A stretch of DNA of 64,000 nt from Calendula officinalis (Eukaryota > Streptophyta > Magnoliopsida > Asterales > Asteraceae), in assembly GCA_963853835.1 (NCBI GenBank), contig OY970828.1:1443501-1507500 (forward strand), written 5' to 3'. The stretch's first letter is position 1. Each line of letters starts with the position of its first letter. A program made the position numbers and the translations under genes. The notes under the pieces were generated by a model. It did not search any database, was not told where the DNA came from, and was given only the letters and a program-made list of their open reading frames with translations. Below are positions 1-12,988 of the stretch, piece by piece.

Positions 1-247
1 ATTACGAGTCTCGGCCTTGGCCGGCCTCGACTCGACACTCAACACCCGGGAGTTTAAATGTCTCTAATACAGCAGACGAAACGTTACGAATTTAATTATT
101 TGAATAATGAGGCGTCACATATAAATATATAACGTCTGATAAAGACGAACCGTCTAATTACAAGTCGCCCAAATAATATTTTAATTATAAATGCTAAATC
201 GTGATTAAATAATTCAATTTAATTAATATAAATTTTTGGGGCGTTAC
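1..247. repeat. possible LTR remnant at window start
   Basis: The stretch ends in GGGGCGTTACA, the kind of terminus seen on many plant Gypsy-type LTRs (TGTAACGCCCC read the other way). It has no coding capacity. The other end lies outside the window, so neither length nor target-site duplication can be checked. This is an inference from the terminus alone. Confidence 0.3.
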
Positions 248-487
248 AGCAAATTAATAATTCGGTGCAAAAGTTAATAATAGAGGGATTTCTTTAACTT
301 CATGTAAAGCCGAGGGACATTTTATGTAATTTATTATTTATTTTTATATTTTTGTAAGTGTGGGTATTAAATATGACCAGACCAAATTCGGCCTTATTAT
401 TGGGCCAATCCAATTTTAAAGATGTACGTATGAAATTATAAACTACAAAGGCCCATTTCATACACTTTAGCCCATGTATATAAATTT

Positions 488-551
488 AAGATTAGGTATT
501 TTCTTAACGCCCCCTTCATTAAGATTAGGTATTTTCTTAACGCCCCCTTCA
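488..551. repeat. two tandem 33-bp direct repeats
   Basis: The unit beginning AAGATTAGGTATTTTC and ending GCCCCCTTCA occurs twice in direct succession. It lies upstream of the broken gene at 733-1620. No function is apparent. Confidence 0.7.
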
Positions 552-732
552 AAATCTCTGCAGCGTTCCTTATTCCCTTCCTATACGAACGCTTTTTGCT
601 AGAACTCAGGTATGTTTCGATTAAATCTTTACTCATATAGACCGAGTCCGACCCTTTCTCCATTTGGACCGAAATTGATTGAGTCTGAACCTTGGATCAC
701 CAAATCAAACAACCCCTAATATTTCTTTTTCA

Positions 733-923
733 GCTTGGTTCTATCAGAAATGGAAGATAAGTCCAATAAGAGCATATGGATGACGAACAAGTATCAACAA
801 GCACTGCGAGCAACTGCGCATATGAGTATTCCAGACCTGGTCAGACAAATGAAAGAGAATGACGAACTTGTAAGTTATATATATATAGAGCAAATATCTT
901 GTTTATTTATGGTTTTATGTTGG

Positions 924-1019
<96 letters not shown>

Positions 1020-1620
1020 CTAACTTAGCTGAAGAACCTGCATATGAGAAAGCGTTTGAACTCAACTGCATATAAACAAGAGTTTTCAGACCTGCAAGCT
1101 GCTGTAAGTGCAAAAAATTATTTATATTTCTAATATGATATAAATCTAAATTTCTTTCTTTCTTGAGCAAGACTTATTTCTATAATCTCACAAAATTTCA
1201 CCATGGAGATATCTTTGCTTTCCAGTAATTTTTTTAGACAAATGAGTCTAGTAATAAACTAATAATATATCTCTCATATTTGTTTATTTTTTTCAGAAAC
1301 CCGCGTCTGGATGTAGCGACAATTTCAATTTCTCTTGAGTTGCTCCATGCACGTTCTGCATTTAAATTTTTTAAAGAAAGATACAAATGCACAAAACAAC
1401 TATATTGTAAGTTTAGTACAAAGTTTTTGTAAAAATTTTTACCTTACTTTTTTTAATTATTTTAATTTTCCCAGCGAATGGTGTACTAGTGGTCAAAACT
1501 GGCTGGAAATTGAAGAATGAGGCTGAACCAGAGTTACATACACGGATTCTTGGCTTTCTTCGTGCACAAGTGCCACCCGTTGAATATGATATTTTAAATT
1601 ATCCAAGCGGAATGATTGGG
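733..1620 (+). pseudogene. unrecognised multi-exon gene, probably broken
   Basis: Four exon-like blocks with good splice signals can be read: 733-869 (ATG at 750), 1029-1103, 1297-1408 and 1475-1620. The first two join in frame, giving a Lys/Met-rich, probably helical protein that contains SIPDLVRQMKENDELLKNL. Block 3 in that frame stops after 13 codons (TGA at 1336), giving a 78-residue product. One base out of frame, block 3 is fully open and joins block 4 in phase (VATISISLELLHARSAFKFF, then VVKTGWKLKNEAEPELHTR). This suggests a frameshift at the start of block 3, or a splice form I cannot see. A (TA)n tract fills intron 1. I do not recognise the family. A real 78-residue protein remains possible. 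Confidence 0.4.
922..1016. repeat. (TA)n microsatellite
   Basis: An almost pure TA dinucleotide run of about 90 bases in the first intron of the broken gene. The Tyr-Ile reading frames across it on both strands are repeat artefacts. Confidence 0.95.
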
Positions 1621-1681
1621 GTTAGTATTAAGATGTCAAGGCGTGGTTAGTATATCAAAGCGTGGTTAGTATACCAAGAAC

Positions 1682-1790
1682 CGTGGTTTTCATATTTTTC
1701 TAAGTTTTATCAGTTTTATTTTGTTTTGGTACGAACGTGGTTTTCACATTTTTCTAAGTTTTATCAGTTTTATTTTGTTTTGGTACGAAC
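1682..1790. repeat. 54-bp tandem duplication
   Basis: The unit starting CGTGGTTTTCA and ending TTGGTACGAA occurs twice in succession, at 1682 and 1736, with about one mismatch. It lies between the broken gene and the kinesin 3' end. No coding role is seen. Confidence 0.75.
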
Positions 1791-2262
1791 TGCATGAATA
1801 TTAGATACGAAAACCGATTCCGAATGAAAATTAGAAGATCATAATCAGATATATATTACTTATTATGCTTTTTAAAAAAAACATATGAATTAGCAATTCA
1901 AAAATCAAAATGTGAGACTTAACAATCATCCTTCCAAGGCATTGCCACGTGTCTTGATGACGTGTCACCTCAAAAATCAAAACATAAAACTTAAAAACTA
2001 ATCATCCAAAAAGTTACTCGTACAACACAAGTATCTAAATTACTACCATCAAAAGTCTCATAACATCAACAAGTAGAAATCTATGATTCTTAATCTCTAT
2101 TACAATCCTTAATCATCCTTTTAACTATACACATTACATCCAAACTAACCAACACCGTTAGAACAACAACTTACAACATGCTTTTTCGGAAATATTCTAC
2201 GTTAAATAATTACGAAATCATGTGTTAAAATCCAAATTAATTCCTTCTTTTTTCTATTTTTT

Positions 2263-5200
2263 TTAACCGTAACTCAACCGTGGATCCAAATATCTCATCG
2301 AAGTTTGTCGTCTAGGAATGCTGATTTCACACGCATTCACTCTTGCAGCAAACCGAAGTGAACAAAGTGATTCGTTAACCGATGTGGGTGCAGGTGACAC
2401 GTTTACAACCATTAATGTCTTTGAATCGCCACCTAAGCAAGGCTGCGTTTGACCAAGGAAAATAGTCAACACAAGTTTATTTTTGGAAATATATAAGTTG
2501 ACTAATTATTACTCCCTCCGTCCCATTTTTATTGTCCATAATACTATTTTAGTTTGTCCCACAAAGATTGTCCTTTCCTAAATAGTATAATTAATGTACT
2601 TTTCTTAAACTGTGTGCTTTTTTGTATTAGACAATAAAAATGGGACGGAGAGAGTAATTGCTTTTGTATATATTAGACTATAACAATTATATTTTGATAT
2701 AAAAATTTTCAAATGGTAAAATATAATGTGAGTTTTGAAAGTTTTGTTACATAAAAAAGCTAATTATTTATACTCCAATATATATTTCCATATAGTTTGA
2801 CATGTAGAGTAAATTACAAAAATGGTCCTTCAAAGTCTAGTCTAAATTTCGCAAATGGTCCTTTATTTAAAAAAAATTACATTGGTAGTCTTTTTATGGA
2901 AACATTTTGTGTCTATAGTTCTTTAACCTAACGTTATGAAAAAGGCTATTGGTGCAATTCTAAAGGACTAATGGTCTAATGTAATTTTAAAGGATTACTA
3001 GTGTAGGTTTTTAACTAGAAAATATTTAACGAGCGTTAGGCTAAAGGACTGTATGCGCAAAAGTATCGAAAAAAGGATTACCAGCATAATTTTATAAATT
3101 TAAGGACCATCTTTATAATTTACTCTATAAAATATTCATGGTTTTATATCTAAATTATATACTTAGTATGTATACCTGAAGAAGATATGTGAGCTTTGAG
3201 TTCCTAAAAGGCACATGCTCTTCCTTCTTTGCTAGAGCAAATATAACATCACTTAATGATGATAAACTCCTGTTAATCGCCTGATTTTAAACATATTAAT
3301 CAAGAGTTAGTGAAATTTAATAAAATCTTTTTGAAACATCAATTATCAGGTTTTTAATTAATTAGAAAAATATAAATCTATAACGAAATCATCAAACTAA
3401 AAATTAGCCAATACATAATAAAAATTATGTTACTTATTTACCCCTTTATTTTAACCCAACAACTTTTTTTCCATTTCACAAACCGGCTAAAAATAATATT
3501 TCCTCATAAACATGGTATTTTTGGTCAATCTACATATTAATTTATTATATAACTAAATTTTGCCAAAACATTTGATTATATGTTTAATACCCAAAGTATT
3601 CAACTTTTTTCATTAAGACCCCTGAAGTATGTATCTTGTTTCATTTTATACCATGATCGACCAAAAATGTGTGAAATGACGAAAATACCCCTACAAAATA
3701 CCTGAGTTTCTTTTAGGCGATCACCAGATGACCCACTTTTGGAAAGACGTTCACTACCAGCAAGATCAATAAGGTTCAGAACACCTTGTACTTGTTGCTC
3801 CATTGCCTAAAAAAATAAACAATAAATTATATTAATATTATTATCAATAAATAAAGAAATTTCGACCCGTTTATTTATAAGTGGGCCAAAAATGTACATT
3901 TTAAAAATAAACAGTTTAAAAAAAGGTCCCAAAGTGTATTTTACTATTTTTAATGAATAAAACCAACTATAATTGTTTCTAAAAAAATAAACTATACTTA
4001 CCTCATTAACACCTGATATCCTTAAAGTGAAGACAAAGTGACTTCTTGACGATTGCTCATTCATTTGAGTCTTACCCACAGACCTAAATTAAAATATAAA
4101 AAATAAAAACTATTTTAACATCTATAATTTTTTTATAAATTTTACAAATTTTTAATGCTATTTGTTTTTTTTCGCCTAATATATAACGTACTTTTACATT
4201 TGTCCTTATTTAGTCATTGTACAAAAATTCTAACCATTTGGGTCACTAAGCGATGGTTTCAGTTTATGTCATTCTGCCACCTGATGACCTAATAAAGTGA
4301 TGACGTGGCAGTAACCAAATGACATGTCAGCAAGTTACGCCACGTCATCACTTTATCAGATCAGGTTGCATGACCCAAAACCATCTTTTATTGACTTATA
4401 ACAAGGACAAATGTAAAAAATACGTTATTATATTAAAAAAATAAATAATTTTTTTTTTTAACATTTTAAGTACCTGCTTTGTGCAGCACGGTTTAACAAA
4501 AATGCAACTTCTTTACTGCTACGAACATCCATAATAGTTAAATCTGAGACATGTGTGTTTCCATTTGCATCATGTTTGATTGCATATTGTTGTTTATTTC
4601 CACTACTTTCTGTTGAACAAGATTTGTTTGATGTTAACAAATCGCGTATTGTCTCGTTATATATTTCCAACATTGAAACCTACAAAAAAATAATTATTAA
4701 AAAATAAAGAAAAACAAAAAAAACAAGCCATGATCTGAAATAATAACATACTTAAGTACTTTTACATTTGTCTTTGTGTAGTCATTGTACAAAGTTTTGT
4801 ACAATTGAGTAATTAAACGAGATCATTAAAAACTTTTTGAATCAACTAACTTTATATAACATTTATCATTATATATAAATCTAACGTTTTTTTGAAAGAA
4901 ATTCAACATTTTTTTTATAAAAATCATCACTTTGATGCATCTTTTTACTAAGAATAAATAAATAAAAATCTTTTAATAGTCCAATTGAGACACAAAACCA
5001 GCTTTTAACAGCCCAATTGGACAAAAATTTAATTAATGGTCCAACTTCACACAAAACCATCTTCTAGTGGTCCAATTGAACAATTTAAAAAAATTGAACA
5101 ATATATTCATAAAAAAATATAAAATAAAAACCATCTTTTATTGGTCCAATTGGGACACAAAACCATCTTTTAACAAACTTAAATTTACACAATGACCAAC

Positions 5201-7469
5201 AAATGTAGAAGTACGTTCGTTATTTTAAATATAACAAGAAAAACCCATAAAATAATAGTATATGATTAAATTAAAAACCTGCATTTCATATTTCCATCCT
5301 TGTTCTTTAAGTTTTTCTCTTGCCTCAAATATTTGTTCTAAAGAACGAGGTATTAATCCTTTATCATCATAGCTTCCAGGTGTACCCATCATTGTATGTG
5401 TTTTTCCTGAGCCCGTTTGACCATAAGCAAAAATGCAAACCTACCCATATCAAAAGTAAACGGGCCAAACAGGTCAAATGGGTCGCAATTTAACAAAAAT
5501 GTGTGATTAATTTGCCAACTATATTAAGTTATAAAGTTAATGGCTTTTCAAATCATCCTACTTGATTTTTACTTTTCCTTGCAAATTAACCTTAGTTTTC
5601 GCAAAAATACAAATAAAAAACTGTTTAAAATAAAGAAAAAGTGTATTGATTAAAAAAAAAGGTATAAAAATCACCTTATAACCATCGAGTGCACTTTGTA
5701 TAAGTTGTGAAATCTCTACAAACACTTCTTCTTGAGATGTTTGAGGTGTAAACACCTTGTCAAACATGAAAGGATAATTTTGCCCTTTTTCAAAAATAAA
5801 ACATATTAATAAATAATATATAAAAGGAAGCAAATTTTAAAAATATTATAACAAATAACAATAAAAGAACCCAAAAAAAACATAAACTAAAAATTGGATA
5901 AAACTTAAAACATATATATACCGTGTTGTATCACTTCAATGCCTCGACCAAGAGCTTCGGTAGTTGTAGGAAAAATAACTGTTTTTATTTCTTTTTCAAC
6001 ACCTTCATCAAATAAAAGTGGTCGAACTCTACAAAATACTCGAATATTTCCTTTTAATTCCTGAAAATTAAAATAATTGGTTGGTAAAAATCGTATGCTA
6101 ATCAAGTGTTTATAAATCACATTTACCCCACAATTTAATTCAAAAAACTTTCTAAAAATTGGGGGAAATAATGTGTTTTGGGTCAACCCGACCCGCCCAT
6201 CTTACCAATATTGTATTATGCAGCTTTTTCCTTAGGGCTTCTCCTTCAATAACTTTTGCTTCTGCTTCTGCCAGACGAATTTGTAAATCAGCATTAAGTT
6301 TTTTCTGTTCTGCATATCCTGTTCTTGTCTCAATTGATGATAAATCACTTTCCTAATTATTAAAAATAAAATTAATACAAATAAATAAGTTGATAATATA
6401 AAAATATTAGTCTAAAATCAGACCGATAAATCTTTAAAAAAAATTAACGATACCTCTAGTTTTTTCTCAGTAGTAGTAAGTTGATCTTGCAGTCTTTTTA
6501 TTGTGTCGGTTTGTAAAGCACACGTTGCCTGAGAAGAACAAACAATAATTAATAAAAAAATTTATTAAATATATATAGTATATATAAAGGTGGCAACTTT
6601 GATCTGTTTACTTATGAATGGGTTGATTCGGGTTAGAGTTTATTAATGACGGATAAAATGGGTAAAAAAAATTAAATATTTAGAAAAGGAAACAAATTTA
6701 CCCGTTTTGACCCGCCCATTTTGCCACCTATATATACGTAAAAAAAATATGTAACAAAAAGTATGTAATAACCTCGAGTTCTATGGATCTTGAAGTTAGA
6801 TTACTCAATTCAAAAGCCGATTTTCCAGTACATTCTTTATACTGAGCAACTTCAGAAGTTAAATCTTGAACTAATAATAACTGTCCATCACGATCTTCTC
6901 TAACTAAATGTAAATCTCCTCTTAAGCATCCAACTTCATTAGTTAAAGCATCTTTTAGCTTCATTGATTCTTCTAAACTTGCCTAAAAAGGAATTATTTA
7001 TATATTTAGTAAATATAATCCTTACTTAATAATTTAAAAAATGTTTTTTTCCCCAAAAATTGCTAAAATAAATTGTAGTTTTTTGAAAATTTGAGTAGTT
7101 AAAAAAAGGCTTTGTGAGTCGTTTGGGTTATTTGGTAACTAAGAAGACGGTTTTCAAAAATCATAAATTTTATATAAAAATTTTAGATTTATAAGATAGT
7201 TTTAATAAATGTTATATGAAAAATGTTAATATTACGGGTACCAAATGACCCAAACGAGATACTAAATCATTTTCAAATGACTCAATTTTACAAAAGCAAG
7301 TACATAACATTAACTAAATTAGGAAATATTAAAACAGCAAGGGTATTGAAAACCCTAATTTTGAATAAAAATGTTAGATTTTTAATGAGTGTTAAGTACG
7401 GTATAAAAATGTTAATTTGTATGAATAAAAATGCCAGATTTATATACAGTGTTAGATATTATAAAAATA

Positions 7470-7546
<77 letters not shown>

Positions 7547-8797
7547 CAGCTTACAAAATGACTCAAAGGGACACAAAATCATCTTCTAATTACTCAAATT
7601 CACAAAAGAAAAACAAGTAAACAATGATTAAATTGGGAGAAAAATAAAAACTAAATAATAATTTAAAAAACTTACTTTTGTAGAAGCTAATTGATCCTGT
7701 TGTGAATCATGATATCCTCTTAAATTGCTTAAATTCTCCATTAAAGAAGCTTTTTCTCGTTCGACTTTATTTAGGGTTTCACTCGTTTGATTAAGCTCTG
7801 TTTGTAGCTTACTATTATACTGTTGTAAGCTTAAATTGTATTCTTGCAACCTTTTGTACATATCATTCAGTGATATTATCTGAAAAATTAATAAATTTAT
7901 TAATTACAAGTTAAAGATTAAAGATTTTGATCCAATTTTTTAAAAAATATAAAATTTTAACCTTTTGATTTGCACTTTCACTCTCTCTAAGAGCTTTTTC
8001 AAGATCTTCGGTGAGGGAAGCTTGTGACCGTTCAGCTGTCATTCTAGCATCTTTTTCGGTCATCAATGTTTGAATTGCAGCCTGAAATCAAGATAAAAAA
8101 AAACAAATGGTTTAATTTAATTTAATTTAATTGATTAAAATAAGTGAAATGATTTGAATCATACCAATTTTTCGGTTTCTTCTTTTGTGAATTTCTCTTG
8201 TAAAATCGAGTAATTTGTTTGTAATTCATCGATTATTGAGTTCAGTTCTTCTTCCTTTGCATTCATTAACATTTCTAAAAATAAATTAAATTAAATAACA
8301 CATGAAATTCAAATTAGGGGAAATTAAATATAAAAAACGGTACGATGAAAATTTAAATTAAATTAAATTAAATTAAATTATACCCATTTCATTTGATCTT
8401 TTTTCTGCTGATTCAAACAATTTTTTAAGCTTCTCATGCTCTACAGAAAGATCTCCTTCAAATTCCTGAAACCATCTTACACACATCCTAAGTTTTTTAA
8501 TATATTCCATCATTATTTCACATTTTTCCTGAAAATAATCAACAAAAAATAATTAATTTATATATTAATCCCATTACTAAAAAATAAAAAAACCTTGAGA
8601 TTGAATTTATCTTTAGTTCTGATCTTCATATTCAACAATGCTTCAACTTCTTCTCTAGTAAACTCAATCCCACCACAATCCGACCCGATAATGCTACCGG
8701 GTCCGGACCGGAGACCCGGATCTTGACCGCCATTAACAACCGAAAAAGCTTGCCGTGGTGTAACTGGTGTTCTGCTACCATTAGCTGTACCCACCAT
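2263..8797 (-). CDS. ATK3: kinesin-14 of the KATB/KATC (ATK2/ATK3) type, 16 exons
   Basis: A minus-end-directed, C-terminal-motor kinesin acting on spindle and cortical microtubules (known for the family). My exons, from the start codon: 8797-8594, 8528-8384, 8274-8165, 8081-7962, 7879-7676, 6982-6773, 6528-6454, 6352-6206, 6060-5922, 5784-5675, 5440-5279, 4679-4474, 4083-4002, 3806-3702, 3280-3176, 2442-2263. All are GT-AG and total 2304 nt, giving 767 residues, close to my memory of ATK2/3 (about 750). The N-terminus is [11 protein letters not shown], and [15 protein letters not shown] is the family's N-terminal block. A coiled coil spans about 70-400, including [18 protein letters not shown]. 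The motor begins at [16 protein letters not shown] (about 406), with P-loop GQTGSGKT (495-502), switch I NEQSSRSH (619-626) and switch II DLAGSE (652-657). It ends [16 protein letters not shown], as in KATB/C. No key motor residue is missing, so it should be functional. Several introns hold MITEs. Confidence 0.95.
2512..2654. mobile_element. Stowaway MITE in the last kinesin intron
   Basis: The terminal inverted repeats are the classic CTCCCTCCGTCCCATTTTTA and its complement ending TGGGACGGAGAGAG. The element is 143 bp and is flanked by TA on both sides (2510-2511 and 2655-2656). These are Stowaway (Tc1/mariner-type) hallmarks. It is non-autonomous. Confidence 0.93.
2805..3127. mobile_element. 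foldback MITE in the last kinesin intron
   Basis: The ends are inverted copies: TAGAGTAAATTAC near the left and GTAATTTACTC-like (TATAATTTACTCTA) at the right. The arms continue through ATGGTCCTT / AAGGACCAT. It is the same family as the nested elements at 51370-52247. No coding capacity. Confidence 0.8.
4179..4434. mobile_element. MITE in kinesin intron 12
   Basis: The left end ATATAACGTACTTTTACATT and the right end AATGTAAAAAATACGTTATT are inverted copies, and inner arms around GTGATGACGTGGC continue the foldback. Related copies lie at 4741-5226, and pieces occur near 26030 and 35150. Confidence 0.75.
4741..5226. mobile_element. MITE in kinesin intron 11
   Basis: The ends mirror each other: AACATACTTAAGTACTTTTA at the left, and GTAGAAGTACGTTCGTTATT at the right. 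The middle repeats a GGTCCAATTG / ACACAAAACCATC module several times. It is a longer relative of 4179-4434. Confidence 0.6.
7466..7546. repeat. (TA)n microsatellite in kinesin intron 5
   Basis: A TA run of about 80 bases with one C interruption, lying between exons 5 and 6. It is likely length-variable. Confidence 0.95.
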
Positions 8798-9100
8798 ATT
8801 TCTTTCAGATCTTTAACACAAATTCATCAAAACCCAGAAGAAAAAATGGATCTTTTTCGTTCTTGAACACCACGAAATTACTTTCAAAAGAAACCCAGAA
8901 AGAAAATTAGATCTTTTTGTGTTCTTGAAGTTGAAGAAATTATTTTTAACAAAACCCCAAAAAAAGAAAGGGTAAAAAACAAATTTTGCAGACAAAAAAA
9001 AGAGTGTTGAATCTTGAATGTGGGAGGAAGTTTTGCTTGTGTTTTGGTGGGGTCTGTAAATTGGAATCAAAGCTATCATCAATTTGAAATCAGAGCCGTT
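8798..9100 (-). other. kinesin 5' leader
   Basis: This segment upstream of the kinesin ATG is rich in AAAGA/AACCC runs. There is no in-frame upstream extension with kinesin similarity, and it is best read as 5' UTR and proximal promoter. No clear TATA box was identified. Confidence 0.4.
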
Positions 9101-10215
9101 GCTTTAATTTTCAGGAAGGATATATGAATCTATGATGTAGATGATTGTAGTCTATATTTCACTATTTTGTAATGTGACTAGTATCATTGATAAATAAGTT
9201 TGTTTTTTATTTTTTAATTATATAATTAAATCATATTTTGAAAAATCCGAGAAAGGAAGATAGTTTATTTGTCTAAGATGTGAACACATATTTTTATTTT
9301 AAATTGTATTTCTTTTTATATTCTCATTCCTATTTATTTCTATGCTTTTATTCCAGCCAACGAAGCTCCGTCTAATCTAATAGGGGCTCGGTTCGGTTCA
9401 CCCATCATACCTACGAGATAGAAGGCAGGCAAACTCGGACCAGTGCAACAAAGTTTAGACTCTCGCGATTAGACTCTATAATAGAAGACGTTGTGCAAAA
9501 AGGATTTAACATATATAATTTATTAATTTTTTTCCTCATATCGATAGTGGATATAAAGATAAATAAAAACAAATATGGAGTAATAAAAATATATTTGTGT
9601 AGTCATCATATAGAGGTTGGAGCGGAAAGTTGAACTTATTTTAAGCTATAACTTTTATTTTTAGAAAAGAATCAATAAATTTTCATAATATAGTTAAGGG
9701 TTTTCTCTAACTCATACCCTAAAATTATGAGATAAAAACATTTGTTGATGTTACAATTACTATTTATATTGACAAATAAATTTAATAATTAGTAAAATTA
9801 TACTTCATTTAATGCATTTTTTGATATGTTAGGAAAGGATGTGTTTAATTAATACTTCTTACCTCATGTCCTTAGGGCATGAATTAGTCAAACTTTATAA
9901 TTAAATATAATGGTGCTTTGATAATTAGGTATTTTTAGAAAGAAAATATATAGCTAGTAGGTATATAAGTAAGAAGAAAAAATAAAAATTAATATAATAA
10001 TTCCAAGAAAGAAGGATAAATCTACTAAAATGGAAATGTTTAAAATATTGATTTTTAACCTTTTACTCTCTTGGGTAATGGTGGTGTTAGGTGGGTGACT
10101 TTTTGACTAGTAAATTGGGTAAATGTGAATGTGTGGAGAGCGCTGAAATATGTTAGGTATTTAATATACCCACCGAACTAATTTTGTATTTAATTATATA
10201 AGGGTAATTATGTTA
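9101..10215. other. AT-rich intergenic DNA, no gene seen
   Basis: No open frame with recognisable similarity, no tRNA and no element with clear ends was found in this stretch. Confidence 0.5.
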
Positions 10216-11097
10216 GAGCATTCCAATGGTTAACCTCTCAAAAGCTTATTACTTTTGACACATCAACATTTTACTAACCAAAAATTCTTTGCTAAATAAC
10301 ATCTCCAATGGTTAACCTTTCTAAAAAACTTTTCCTTTTACATAATTTCTAATTTAGCTTAATCTATCTCAAATGTTTTATAGATACCCCTATATATAAT
10401 TTGACAATTTTTTGAAATCTTACTAAATATAATATTTTTAAAAATATTTTCATACATAAATATTGTAATAATTAGGATTAGATATTATATAATTTATTTA
10501 TTAACTAATAAAAATATAATAAAGAATTTATATATAACATATCTAAGGTTTAAAATGAAATGTTATTATACATGGGGGATTAAAAAAGACAAACATTGTA
10601 AGATGGTTAAAAGGTTAGTAGAGAATAAGTCTTTGCAATAAGCTTTTCAAAAAACTAGGTATTCCAATAGTAATAAGTCTTTCAAAGACTTATTGTAATA
10701 GTAAGAGCATCTCCAACCCACATCTATCAACCCCTCTATCTCTATATTTGAAGTTTTTTCTCCTCCAACCCACCTCTATCCCTCACTCTAAATATAGAGT
10801 GAGAGAAAAGCTCACTCTATATTTGAAGTGAGAGGGTATCCCCTCTATCCATGCCTCTATCCATTGACCCCACACATCCTTCGCTAATTTTCTTTTGTGA
10901 TACAAAATAAATTAATTAAAAATATGATTTCTATGGGTCCCACTAGTTTTAGAGGGATTGATAGAGTTTATGGTTGGAGTTGAGGTTATGTTTAGAGTGG
11001 ATGGACCCACCAATTATAGAGATAGAGTGATTTTTATAGAGTTTATGGTTGGAGATGCTCTAATAAGCTTTAGAAAAAGCTACCATTGGTGATGCTC
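10216..11097. mobile_element. outer MITE (GAGCATTCCAATGGT ends)
   Basis: It starts GAGCATTCCAATGGT and ends ACCATTGGTGATGCTC, an imperfect inverted repeat. Its body is an AT-rich non-coding sequence that recurs in opposite orientation at 44550-45029. A second MITE (10705-11060) is inserted near its right end. No transposase is present. Confidence 0.7.
10705..11060. mobile_element. Tourist-like MITE nested in the outer MITE
   Basis: The ends GAGCATCTCCAAC and GTTGGAGATGCTC form a perfect 13-bp inverted repeat. The 356-bp element is flanked by TAA on both sides (10702-10704 and 11061-11063). A 3-bp TAA/TTA duplication is typical of PIF/Harbinger-type MITEs. It contains CCTCTATC repeats. Confidence 0.85.
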
Positions 11098-12434
11098 TTG
11101 TAATAGTTCCTAGGCTTCATCAAATTGTGCTTGCCGTTAAAAAAAATCAAATTTTGCTTGTAATTTACGCCATTCAATCGTTGCAATAGTCATTTGAGAA
11201 TCTTACTTTTGTGATATATTAAATATTCCTCAAGGAATAATCAAACTCGTAACCTATAAAAGGTGATTCAAGAACTCTACATTTCTCTTCTCTCTTTTAT
11301 CTCGTCTCCTTTCTCGTCAGATTTCCAAAGAGAATAAGGAAGAGATTAAAATGATAAGAAACTGATAAGTTTGTATCAATGGATTAAGAGAATCAACAAG
11401 AAATGAATAAAAATTGATGAGTCCAGTAATACAATTCTAAAATGAAATTGAGGGAATATGTAGTGTTTTTTTATCACTAGATATATTCTGGTTTTACATG
11501 TCGATTTTGAGGTTCATGTTTATTGTTTGGTGAACATAAATAAGTATGAAAACACGATAAAACAAAAAAATATGAATTTTTCTAATAAAGAGGAGTTGAT
11601 ATATATCAAGACCCTTATTGTAATTAAGTAATTAAAGTATGAGCATCACATGATAGAATTATTTTAATGTTATATGAAAATATTTAAATATTTGCTTCTT
11701 GGACTAAGGTTTAGGCGTAGGATAGCGTAGGGTTGTTTTTGAAATATTTAAAACATGAATCTTGGCGGTACTATAGAGAAGAGTTCCGTTGAGTAGATAA
11801 TCACTGTCAAGCCCATACCCCTATGAATTTACAAACTGACAGAATACACCCCTGATCTTTGTGATTGGTCCAAAACTAGCCTCACATTTTGCAATCATGT
11901 TATCTAGGACCATTTGGTCGGCTAATTATTTATTCACTTATTTTGTTAATACATTATTTTAACGGGACACAATACATCTGCACATGTCTCTTGTGAGTAT
12001 CTAAATCTATCCACAAATCCAAGAGCGTGTTTAATCGGAGGCTTTGATCTTTTTAATTATTACTTTACAAACTATATGGCGATAATTAGTAATTAGAGTT
12101 CTCAAATAACCTTTTAAAGTTTGCAAATTTAATCATTTTATAAATAAATATTTATCATATAACTAGGAGAATATTAAAAAATAGCCACATTAATAATTAG
12201 ATTGCTTAAATAAGTGTTTATTTACAACATAATACATATAACAAAAACATTTTATAGGGTTAATTGCAAATCATAAGATAACATCTGTCACACCACGGGA
12301 AAGGAATACGTGTTTATATTTGGTGTTGGTGTACGTGGCTTGCAACAAGGACATGACCTTGTGGACCAAATTTGGTCAACCCTAGGGATTTCAGTTCATT
12401 TAAAAATCATTTTCAGGAAAATAATAAAGATCCG
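11098..12434. other. intergenic DNA, no gene seen
   Basis: AT-rich, with short open frames only. No recognisable element ends or coding similarity. Confidence 0.45.
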
Positions 12435-12988
12435 TAGGGATGTGTTCGGTTCTGGAACCGGACCGAACCGGACCGGAATCGGTAATCCCGGTAACCGAAA
12501 AAAGGAAATTTCAAGGACCGAGAACCGGACCGGTTAAACCGGTTCCGGGTCGGTTCGGTCTTCAAACGGGTTTAGAACCGGTAAACCCGGTTTTTGTGTT
12601 TGCCATCCGATTATACATTTTCGGTGCATATTTTCATCTTAAAGTATATAACTCAGATATTTTAGCGTACTTTTGATAAAAGTATGATGTTTGCGGGGTT
12701 CACGGGCTGCTTCAAGTAAAATATATTTCTATTAAAAGCCTATATACCTATTATTTCGACATATATATATGAAAACTCGTAAGTCTATATTTCTATTTGA
12801 ATGCCGGTTCCAAACCCGAAAAAACCGGAACCGAACCGGGACCGGAACCGGTAAACCCGGTTTGTTAATTTTTATCAAATCTAAGAACCGGGAACCGGAC
12901 CGGTTAAGCGGGTTCCAGTTCGGTTCGGTGCCGGTTCCGGTTCGGTCCCGGTTCGGTTCCGGTTTTCCGGTTTTTATACACACCCCTA
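12435..12988. mobile_element. GC-richer hAT-like foldback (CCGGTT-rich)
   Basis: It starts TAGGGATGTG and ends ACACACCCCTA, with both flanks filled by inverted and direct CCGGAACCG / CGGTTCCGG motifs. The TAGGGGTGT-type terminus matches the two hAT elements at 13533 and 29380. The flanking 8-mers do not match, so the target duplication is lost or the ends are degenerate. The open frames across it on both strands are palindrome shadows. Confidence 0.55.

Noticed and set aside
735..1170. Open frames with long Tyr-Ile runs on both strands
   Set aside because: They only translate the (TA)n microsatellite; the real exon blocks end before it.
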